Shown: piece after piece, positions 1 through 5,444 of the stretch
Layout: each line of letters begins with the position of its first letter
How positions within the stretch are numbered: the stretch's first letter is position 1
Source: an uncultured Muribaculaceae bacterium
Lineage (GTDB): Bacteria; Bacteroidota; Bacteroidia; Bacteroidales; Muribaculaceae
NCBI GenBank assembly: GCA_947177435.1
Contig: CAMWUM010000153.1
Coordinates: 1-5,444, forward strand
DNA length: 5,444 nucleotides
Direction of reading: 5' to 3'
Notes under the pieces: generated by a model
The model's input: the letters and a program-made list of their open reading frames with translations, nothing else
What the model was told of the DNA's origin: nothing
Database searches by the model: none
Position numbers and translations under genes: made by a program

Positions 1-2819
1 ATGTTGTAGCCATTGACTTGCAGGTCAACCGGAGCGGCGTCGCCGCGGGTGAACTCAATATCGTCGATGAGCAGGATGTAGGTGTCCTCGCTGGTGCATA
101 CCAGAGCGAAGTAGAGAGCGCCTTCGGGCACGGTCACCTGCATCTTGGTCCACTCGAATGGGACGGTGGCGTCAACGATCAGAGCGTGGTCGAAGCTTTC
201 GGGGTTGGCATCGGTGGTGGAGTACACGACGGTCAACTTCTCGTACCTCTGGTACATCTCGCTGTACTGTGTGGGATGGCTCTTGGCCCAGAAGGTAATG
301 GTCTGCTTTTCGCCTGAGAGTTCGGGCGAGATGATCCAGTCTTGCTGGGCTGAGCGGTCGTAATTATATACTGCGCCGATGCAGTGGGTGCCGCCGTGGG
401 CATAGAACTGCTTGTTGGCCGGCGAGAAGTTGAATACTACGAACGACAGGGGCTCGTCCTTATCAACGCCTGACACGCCCACGCGGTTGGCCGAGCTGGG
501 GCCTCCGTCGCCGTCGTAGAGCGTCCAGTCGCCAAAGCCGGTCTTGCTGGGCATCTCGTATGACTCAAACGTCTCGAGGGTGCGCTGCAGAGGCAGGCCG
601 ATGAGCTCGGGCTCGTCCCATGCCACGGTGACCACGCCGGTGGTGGTTTCGCGGTTGGCTGTCAGGTCCTGAGCCGTGGGCCATGTGGTGGCCACGATGG
701 GGATTTCGATAGTGGCCGATGCATTGTCAGCCTGGCTCTTGTCCTGCTCGCATACCACGCGGGCGCTGATCTTGGCCTTGGGAGTCACCATGCCTACAGC
801 ATTGAGGCAAGTGGGGGCCCACTCAAACTCAACCTGACCGGTCATGCCCATATAGGGGATTTCGTCGCCGGGCTTGCTGGCCACTACTTCGCCGTTGAAG
901 AGAAGTTCTACAGTATAGTCCTTAGAGGTAAGGGGCTGCTTGCCATAGTTGTCGATGAGCACGGTGAAGGTCGAGGGATAGCCGGGCGTCAACTGCTCGG
1001 GGCCGGAGATGCGCACGTTGCTGGCGTTGTAGTCGGTGCAGTCGAAGATGTGCATTTTGTCAAATGCCGTCACATAATAGTTGATATTGGTGGCGGTCAC
1101 GCGCAGGTGCACGTCCTTGCCCTTGAGGTCAGCCAGGGATATCGACTGGCCCACCCAGGTAGCGTCGGGCACGCCGAGCTCCTGAGCGTTGGTCGAGAAT
1201 ATGCCGATGGGCTTATAACCGTTGCCGTCGTGCAGGTCGGCGTCGAGAGTGACGTAGTTGTAGCTCGGGGCGTAATTGGGATCTGCCCACTGTGCCAGAG
1301 TGTAGATGGTAAAGAGAGGATTCTCGGCGTCGGCGTCGATATGGAAGAGACCGAGCAGAAGCGACGAAACGGGGGATTCGGTTGACGAACCGGCATAGAA
1401 GATGGTGTAGCCGTCGTCACCGTCAACAGGACCGAACTCATTGTAAGTGCGCTCGCCACAAGTGAACCAGTTGGAAGCCCAGGCATCGGTGCCGGTGGAG
1501 ATGGGGTGCGAGATGCCTCGGTTGGTCCATGACTCGAGATAAGGCAGTTCGTAGGGCTTGCCCAGAGCCAGGGGCTCGCAATATGAATAATTGTCGCTGC
1601 GGCCTTTGCTCGTGCGCGCGAATACTACATAGGTGAAGAATGCCTGCGGGGCATTCGCCTGCGTGGCCTGCACTTTGAGCGAACCGCCGGTCAAGTCTTG
1701 CCCTGCGATGGCCTGTCCACCGCTCCAGAGCTGGTACACGTCATGGTAGACGGGCTCGAGTATCTTGCGGCCGTGAATGTCGTTCTCCACAGGAGTCCAG
1801 GTGACGTAGGCCATGCCGGTGTTGTTGCCTTGGGTCGAGGTATGGCCGATGACGTCGGCGGGGATGTCAAAGCCGACGTAGCATCCGGTGTAGGAATATC
1901 CGCCCTCGATGCGCGCCGTCTTGGCGATCACCACGTATGTGTTGTCGCCCATCAGGGGATTGGTGTCAACGTATGTGGTGACGGGATATTCGGCGGGAAT
2001 GTCATGGACCACGTACTGCTTCTTGGTGTCATTCCAGATGTCGAAGAAGAGGGGCTCGGTAATGGGGCCGCCGTTGTTCCAGTATTCTGTGGGGGGCTCC
2101 CAGGTGAGAGTTACCACCGGGCTGCCGTCTTCGGCCGACACGCAGGTGACGTTGGTGGGGGAACAGGGCTCGATCTTGAGCATCTCTCGGGCCAGATCTA
2201 CCTGGCGCACGTATAGGGTAGACATTGAGCCGGTGTTGGTGCATTTCAGGGCGAAATAGTATTCGCCGGCCTCGTCGCAGGTGTATTCTCCCGAGATGGT
2301 CTGCCAGTCGGGGAGCACGGCGTCGGTGACAGTGAGGTCAACCACAACCTCGGCCTCGCGCAGGGCGGTGAGGGTCTTGCCCTTGGCCACTACGAGGCTG
2401 ACCTGCGAGTTCTTGCTGGTGGCGGAGCACAGGTCGACGGAGAATCCGTAAGAATAGTTCTTACGCATGTCTACGGCCGGGAGCACCAGATAATCCTCGC
2501 CGGTGCCGCGCGTCGGAGCCTGCAGACGCAGACAGCGCTCGGCGTCGTAAAATGCGAACTTCTTGCCGTCGTTGTTGCCATCGACGATGGTGAAGTCGTC
2601 AAGTTTATCAGCCGAAATGAATGTAACGTTAAACGACTGTTCGAGCGACTTGCCGAACATCGGCGCCTGATGCTTTACAGGCGCGCCGGGCAGCTGCGGC
2701 ACAGTCAGGAACGGCTGCTGAGCGGGGGCGTCATCGTTTTGAACGAATCGCGGCGCATCTTGCGCGGAGACCGCAAGCGCGGCCACGGCAAATGTCAAAA
2801 AGGCATTCAGTTTTCTCAT
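1..2819 (-). CDS. Large secreted choice-of-anchor J / fibronectin type III multidomain protein (3'-truncated by window edge)
   Basis: The frame is open without a stop for 939 codons plus two bases, from an ATG at 2819-2817 to the left edge, so the C-terminus is missing. The start is the first in-frame ATG and begins a signal peptide: MRK, a hydrophobic stretch to about residue 17, then V-S-A with probable cleavage after Ala19. A Pro/Gln-rich linker (20-62) follows. Domains I infer, in order: anchor-J/cleaved-adhesin-like jelly roll 63-212 (with DYLVLP at 109-114); FN3 about 219-318; FN3 about 324-418; second anchor-J-like 426-595 (starts LPYLESW); CARDB/Ig-like 599-709; half an FN3 713-740 (VTVAWDEP); third anchor-J 751-926 (FESYE, DWIISPEL at 827-834, IDDIEF ending at 923); then LQVNGYN, which looks like the FN3 resuming. 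Such proteins in Bacteroidales are exported and often surface-attached, some by type IX secretion, but the C-terminal sorting domain that would decide this is outside the window. The ligand is unknown. Export and the anchor-J/FN3 classes are fairly secure; exact boundaries are not. Confidence 0.87.
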   Translation of the reverse strand, partial: MRKLNAFLTFAVAALAVSAQDAPRFVQNDDAPAQQPFLTVPQLPGAPVKHQAPMFGKSLEQSFNVTFISADKLDDFTIVDGNNDGKKFAFYDAERCLRLQAPTRGTGEDYLVLPAVDMRKNYSYGFSVDLCSATSKNSQVSLVVAKGKTLTALREAEVVVDLTVTDAVLPDWQTISGEYTCDEAGEYYFALKCTNTGSMSTLYVRQVDLAREMLKIEPCSPTNVTCVSAEDGSPVVTLTWEPPTEYWNNGGPITEPLFFDIWNDTKKQYVVHDIPAEYPVTTYVDTNPLMGDNTYVVIAKTARIEGGYSYTGCYVGFDIPADVIGHTSTQGNNTGMAYVTWTPVENDIHGRKILEPVYHDVYQLWSGGQAIAGQDLTGGSLKVQATQANAPQAFFTYVVFARTSKGRSDNYSYCEPLALGKPYELPYLESWTNRGISHPISTGTDAWASNWFTCGERTYNEFGPVDGDDGYTIFYAGSSTESPVSSLLLGLFHIDADAENPLFTIYTLAQWADPNYAPSYNYVTLDADLHDGNGYKPIGIFSTNAQELGVPDATWVGQSISLADLKGKDVHLRVTATNINYYVTAFDKMHIFDCTDYNASNVRISGPEQLTPGYPSTFTVLIDNYGKQPLTSKDYTVELLFNGEVVASKPGDEIPYMGMTGQVEFEWAPTCLNAVGMVTPKAKISARVVCEQDKSQADNASATIEIPIVATTWPTAQDLTANRETTTGVVTVAWDEPELIGLPLQRTLETFESYEMPSKTGFGDWTLYDGDGGPSSANRVGVSGVDKDEPLSFVVFNFSPANKQFYAHGGTHCIGAVYNYDRSAQQDWIISPELSGEKQTITFWAKSHPTQYSEMYQRYEKLTVVYSTTDANPESFDHALIVDATVPFEWTKMQVTVPEGALYFALVCTSEDTYILLIDDIEFTRGDAAPVDLQVNGYN

Positions 2820-2862
2820 TATGGAAAAGATTATAGAATATGCTATGCAAAATAAGATTTGG

Positions 2863-2870
2863 CAAAGATA
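2863..2870 (-). promoter_or_regulatory. Bacteroidota -7 promoter element (TATCTTTG) for the large secreted protein gene
   Basis: Read on the minus strand this is TATCTTTG, an exact match to the Bacteroidota -7 consensus TAnnTTTG. It lies 43 bases upstream of the ATG at 2819, which would give a 5' leader of roughly 35-40 bases. I do not see a clear TTTG -33 element at the expected 19-21 base spacing, so this is a half-match. The hairpin terminator further upstream (2980-3023) makes an independent promoter in this spacer plausible. Confidence 0.5.
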
Positions 2871-2923
2871 GTGAAAATTTTTAATTACACATCGGTTTTG
2901 ACAGCTAATTTTTAAATTAAAAC

Positions 2924-2950
2924 TAACAAATTATCGCAAAACGTTTGTTA
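2924..2950. repeat. Perfect 7-base inverted repeat in the promoter-upstream spacer (possible operator)
   Basis: TAACAAA at 2924-2930 is the exact reverse complement of TTTGTTA at 2944-2950, with 13 bases between them. Centre-to-centre the arms are 20 bases apart, close to two helical turns, as expected for a dimeric regulator contacting one face of DNA. The element lies 54-80 bases upstream of the -7 element of the large secreted gene. A 7-base match in AT-rich DNA can arise by chance, so a regulatory role is only a suggestion. Confidence 0.25.
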
Positions 2951-2979
2951 AAATTTATTAATTGTCTGAATATCAGTAC

Positions 2980-3023
2980 AAAACAGATAGTCGACAAAAC
3001 CAATGATTTTGCCGACTATCTGT
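2980..3023 (-). terminator. Rho-independent-type terminator downstream of the HdeD-like membrane protein gene
   Basis: The arms ACAGATAGTCG (2983-2993) and CGACTATCTGT (3013-3023) are perfect reverse complements. The stem continues inward with C-AAAA (2995-2999) against TTTT-G (3007-3011), leaving a 7-base loop at 3000-3006. The single mismatch, A2994 with C3012 on the plus strand, becomes a G-U wobble in a minus-strand transcript, giving a continuous 17-pair stem. Four U residues follow on the minus strand (2983-2980). It begins 30 bases beyond the TAG stop of the gene at 3054. Orientation, wobble and U-run all fit termination of leftward transcription. The U-run is short, so efficiency is uncertain. 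Confidence 0.72.
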
Positions 3024-3053
3024 ATAAATTCCTAAAAAATCAAAGAGATAAGC

Positions 3054-3707
3054 CTACTCCGACACGTATGTATTTTCTGTTTTATCGGTCTTGGCATCAG
3101 TCTGGGGCTTGTCTTGCTTTTCAGCATGGGCCAGTTCGCGCTGGGCCTGCTTCTCGTCGTCGCGGGCCTTATCGGCCAAAGCCTTCCTGGCGGCACTGCG
3201 TATGATGGCCAAGGCCAGTGAGCCAAGGCCGAAAACGCAGAGCGCTATGCCTGTGGCCAGCACGATGCGGTCGTCACGCACAGGCGCGTTTTGCAATAAT
3301 GTATATACCGAGCATCCGGCCAGGGCAAGCGGGAACACGAGCGTCCACATCGGCACGCGCATCGGCCTGAGCCCAAACAGGATGATGAGCAGCATCCACA
3401 CCGCGCACAGTGCCGTCGTTATGCCAAAAACCCACTGCACCAGCGGGCTAAGCTGGGCCTTGAACACCAGCAGGCAGATGCCGAATATGATGGCGCCGGC
3501 GTTGGCCACCTGGGTCATCACGCGCCGTCCTGGCTTCTCATCCTTGCGGGTGCCGATGGCCAGGAGGTTGATGATGCCCACGGCCACGAAAAATATGCCG
3601 GCCACGATAGTCACGCCATCCGACCTTATAGAATTATAACAGATAATCGCCATAATGCCAGCCGCCAACGACAGCAAGCCGACCAATGTGAGTGTCTTTG
3701 AGTTCAT
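3054..3707 (-). CDS. HdeD/DUF308-like six-helix membrane protein with charged C-terminal tail
   Basis: This complete 217-residue protein has six predicted membrane helices at about 5-24, 31-52, 67-82, 89-112, 118-138 and 148-170. They are arranged as three helical hairpins of similar pattern, each with a small-residue-rich helix (for example GLLSLAAGIMAI and VLATGIALCVFGLG). Basic loops at 53-62 (TRKDEKPGRR) and 114-117 (RPMR) put the N- and C-termini in the cytoplasm by the positive-inside rule. Residues 171-217 form a Lys/Asp/Glu/Gln/Ala-rich hydrophilic tail that may be helical. Length, helix count and the repeated glycine pattern resemble the HdeD/DUF308 family, which in enterobacteria is linked to acid resistance; no biochemical function is established for Bacteroidota members, so I give no symbol. 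The ATG at 3707 starts directly before the first helix, with no Shine-Dalgarno sequence, as is usual in this phylum. The gene is transcribed alone, away from ppiD, and ends in a hairpin terminator. Being a membrane protein is nearly certain; the family call is moderate. Confidence 0.82.
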   Translation of the reverse strand: MNSKTLTLVGLLSLAAGIMAIICYNSIRSDGVTIVAGIFFVAVGIINLLAIGTRKDEKPGRRVMTQVANAGAIIFGICLLVFKAQLSPLVQWVFGITTALCAVWMLLIILFGLRPMRVPMWTLVFPLALAGCSVYTLLQNAPVRDDRIVLATGIALCVFGLGSLALAIIRSAARKALADKARDDEKQAQRELAHAEKQDKPQTDAKTDKTENTYVSE

Positions 3708-3825
3708 CTGATTGAGGTGTTAAAGGTGATACATATATTGTATAACGCCTGAACTGGGCCGAAAGTCTACCGCAGTGAAAAAAAACAGTAAAAAAGCGAA
3801 AATTTGCATTAAATTCTCACAACTA

Positions 3826-3857
3826 TTTGGTGTTGTGGCAAAAAATATCTAACTTTG
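3826..3857 (+). promoter_or_regulatory. Bacteroidota-type promoter for the ppiD-like gene
   Basis: TTTG at 3826-3829 and TAACTTTG at 3850-3857 are separated by exactly 20 bases. This matches the Bacteroidota sigma-ABfr consensus of a -33 TTTG and a -7 TAnnTTTG with 19-21 bases between. Transcription would start near 3862-3866, leaving a leader of about 100 bases before the ATG at 3963. The same intergenic region must also hold the promoter of the divergent minus-strand gene, but I found no exact TAnnTTTG on that strand. Confidence 0.75.
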
Positions 3858-3869
3858 TGCGCTTTATTA

Positions 3870-3902
3870 GCCCCGACTGCCCGGCCTCGAGCCTGGCGGC
3901 CG
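3870..3902 (+). other. GC-rich block with small hairpin in the ppiD 5' leader
   Basis: Between two very AT-rich stretches lies a block of 33 bases that is mostly G and C. CGGCC at 3882-3886 can pair with GGCCG at 3898-3902 across an 11-base loop, and the loop contains the palindrome CTCGAG (3886-3891, overlapping the stem edge). It lies only a few bases after the predicted transcription start, so it would form near the 5' end of the mRNA, where it could protect the message or affect translation. It resembles no riboswitch I recognise. Confidence 0.35.
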
Positions 3903-3962
3903 TGTTAACTATTTGTATTGTAACCATTTGTGAAATAATAAACTAAATCACTAATATTTTTA

Positions 3963-5444
3963 ATGGCAACGTTAGAGAAAATTAGGCAGAAACAAGGGTG
4001 CCTGGTCACCGTCATTGGCCTCACCCTCGCCTTATTCATTTTGACTCTCACCGACTTCAACCCCGTGCAGTCGTGCAAGCGCGGCAGCACCACCGAGTTT
4101 ACGGCCGGAGGCGTCAACGTCGACAAGCAAGACGTCGACAAAGTGTACGAAAGCTACGTCAACAACATGGACAAGTCGCGCTTCAACAGCGACCAGATGC
4201 GCCAGCAGATCCTGGCCATGCTTGCCCAGCAGGCCATGATCAACAAGGAGTGCGACCGCCTCGGCATCACCGCCTCGCCCAAGCTCCTCGGCCAGATCAT
4301 CGAGAACGACCAGCAGCTCTTCTACCAGTTCGCTCAAATCATGGCCACCGCCAACCCGCCCGTGCAGCTCGCCAGCATGCAGCAGGCCAAGGCCCTCATC
4401 GACAACCCCAAGGGTCAAGACCCCCAGGCTATCGCAGCAATGAAGAGCGCTTGGCTGGCTCGTGAGCAGGAGATTGACGACTACTTCAAGCAGGCTATCT
4501 ACAACCAGCTCATTTCGGGCCTGTTCACCGCCAACGACCTCGACGCCAAGAGCGTGTACGCCGACAACAACACCTACTCGTCGGTACAGTACGCTTACGC
4601 TCCCGTCAACATGGCCGACTCTGTCGACATCAAGGACGCTGACCGCAAGGCAGTGTACGACCAGATGAAGTGGCAGTTCTACGTGCCCTCGTACCGCGCC
4701 ACCACCGAGAGGATGCAGAACCAGTACAACCCCAACTACCGCCCCACAGCCTTCTACGAAGAGCCAGTGCGCGTGGTTGACGTTGCCGCCATCCTCATCC
4801 AGCCCTCTGTCGAGGACAAGGCAAAGACCTACGGCGAGTTCGTCGCTTTCGTAGACACTCTCAGCAAGGCCAACGACCTCGTGCCCACCCCCCAGGGCAC
4901 CACGCAGCAGCAGTTCGCCGGCTTCGCTTCCACCCTTAAGAACGACCGCGCCCTGCAGCAGGCCCTCGGCGTAAATGCTGAGACCCTCGCCGGCATCCTC
5001 GCCTCCGACTCGGTTTACACCATGCCCTCGACTGCCGCTAACGACCAGCACGCCGCCGTCAAGGTGACCAGCATCGAAGAGCGCGTTGACTCCGTACAGG
5101 CTTCGTTCCGCCTCGCCCTCGGCTCCGCTCCCGCCGACTCAATCCAGGCCCTCCAGTACTGGATCCTCCCCGGCACCCAGAACGCCGAGCTCTTCAACGG
5201 CCTGGCCAGCGAGTACATGCGTCTGATCCCCAACCTCGAGTCTGACGCAAGCGTACAGGCCTTCCAGCAGATGATGGCCAAGGTCAACGACCTCGTCCTC
5301 ACCGCCGACGTCAAGTCGCCCGTCGAGTACACTGACTCTGTCAACGACATGCATATCGTCATGACCGTCGACAAGCGCAACCCCAAGACCCCGTTCGTAA
5401 CCGGCACGCTCTACACCTCCCAGGCCATCCCCTCGTGCCAGACC
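3963..5444 (+). CDS. ppiD: PpiD-like membrane-anchored periplasmic chaperone / peptidylprolyl isomerase homologue (3'-truncated by window edge)
   Basis: The first 494 codons are present with no stop; Bacteroidota PpiD proteins usually run to about 700 residues, so roughly 200 are missing. The N-terminus MATLEKIRQKQG followed by one membrane helix (about 12-30) is the typical PpiD start: a short cytoplasmic tail, an anchor in the inner membrane and a large periplasmic part. Residues 46-190 form the SurA_N-type helical chaperone region (TAGGVNVDKQDVDKVYESY, then helices rich in Gln and Met). Residues 207-300 carry the usual linker pattern (VQYAYAPVNMADSVDIKDAD, then VRVVDVAAILIQPS). About 375-480 aligns by pattern with the parvulin domain: DSVQA at 376-380, a helix ending near 415, MHIVMTVD at 463-470 and the tail TGTLYTSQAIPS at 480-491. 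The usual His-Ile-Leu and Gly-Gly-Asp-Leu-Gly motifs of active parvulins are not visible, so a holdase/chaperone role for newly exported proteins is more likely than isomerase activity. The ATG at 3963 lies 106 bases after a good promoter, in A/T-rich sequence with no Shine-Dalgarno. Codons favour C in third position. Confidence 0.83.
   Translation, partial: MATLEKIRQKQGCLVTVIGLTLALFILTLTDFNPVQSCKRGSTTEFTAGGVNVDKQDVDKVYESYVNNMDKSRFNSDQMRQQILAMLAQQAMINKECDRLGITASPKLLGQIIENDQQLFYQFAQIMATANPPVQLASMQQAKALIDNPKGQDPQAIAAMKSAWLAREQEIDDYFKQAIYNQLISGLFTANDLDAKSVYADNNTYSSVQYAYAPVNMADSVDIKDADRKAVYDQMKWQFYVPSYRATTERMQNQYNPNYRPTAFYEEPVRVVDVAAILIQPSVEDKAKTYGEFVAFVDTLSKANDLVPTPQGTTQQQFAGFASTLKNDRALQQALGVNAETLAGILASDSVYTMPSTAANDQHAAVKVTSIEERVDSVQASFRLALGSAPADSIQALQYWILPGTQNAELFNGLASEYMRLIPNLESDASVQAFQQMMAKVNDLVLTADVKSPVEYTDSVNDMHIVMTVDKRNPKTPFVTGTLYTSQAIPSCQT

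Noticed and set aside
1698..2216. Plus-strand open frames of 172 and 116 residues opposite the large secreted gene.
   Set aside because: They lie wholly within the 939-codon minus-strand frame, which has a signal peptide and recognisable domains. Their products are low-complexity Gly/Val/His-rich and show no family pattern.
2966..2976. Small palindrome CTGA-ATA-TCAG next to the terminator.
   Set aside because: A 4-base stem in AT-rich DNA is expected by chance and lies beyond the U-run of the main hairpin.
2670..3205. Short plus-strand frames in and around the intergenic spacer (61 and 86 residues).
   Set aside because: They overlap the start of the large minus-strand gene or run through the terminator hairpin into the membrane protein gene, with no promoter or family similarity.
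3091..3639. A 182-residue plus-strand open frame opposite the HdeD-like gene.
   Set aside because: It has a Ser/Ala/Met/Thr-rich composition typical of antisense to membrane-protein codons. The minus frame gives six well-formed membrane helices, a positive-inside pattern and a terminator.
3772..3780. Possible leftward -7 element for the HdeD-like gene (TAGACTTTC on the minus strand, near 3760-3770).
   Set aside because: The spacing between TA and TTT is three rather than two bases and the final G is missing, so it does not meet the consensus.
3998..4465. A 155-residue Arg/Gln/His-rich plus-strand frame inside the ppiD region.
   Set aside because: It is a +1/+2 shadow of the ppiD frame with the biased composition expected when C-rich codons are read out of frame.
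4032..5051. A 339-residue open frame on the minus strand, opposite the ppiD-like gene.
   Set aside because: It is a shadow of the C-ending codon bias of ppiD. The product is an implausible Val/Leu/Gly/His-rich sequence with no recognisable domain, while the plus frame has a clear PpiD start and family pattern.

Overview
This window looks like part of a Bacteroidota chromosome, most likely order Bacteroidales and possibly a Muribaculaceae-like gut commensal. The evidence is a Bacteroidota-type promoter (TTTG, 20 bases, TAnnTTTG), A/T-rich translation starts without a Shine-Dalgarno sequence, a Bacteroidota-style PpiD, and a large secreted choice-of-anchor J/fibronectin III protein. The family-level placement is inference from protein style only. 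Coding regions are fairly GC-rich with a strong preference for C-ending codons, and the intergenic regions are AT-rich.

Layout: (1) Positions 1-2819, minus strand, hold the first 939 codons of a very large exported multidomain protein whose C-terminus lies beyond the left edge. (2) Positions 2820-3053 are an AT-rich spacer with a strong hairpin terminator for the upstream gene, an inverted repeat and a -7 type promoter element for the large gene. (3) Positions 3054-3710, minus strand, encode a 217-residue six-helix membrane protein resembling the HdeD/DUF308 family. (4) Positions 3708-3962 are a divergent intergenic region with a near-consensus Bacteroidota promoter pointing right and a roughly 100-base leader containing a GC-rich block. 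(5) Positions 3963-5444, plus strand, hold the first 494 codons of a PpiD-like inner-membrane-anchored periplasmic folding factor, cut by the right edge.

The three genes share a cell-envelope theme: an exported surface-type protein, a small membrane protein and a periplasmic chaperone. They do not form one operon. The HdeD-like gene and ppiD are divergent, and the large secreted gene appears to have its own promoter behind a terminator. I see no mobile element, CRISPR array, tRNA or rRNA. The most interesting points are the apparently degenerate parvulin domain in the PpiD homologue and the modular architecture of the secreted protein, where an anchor-J module seems to be inserted inside a fibronectin III fold. 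I found no clear evidence of an entirely new system.
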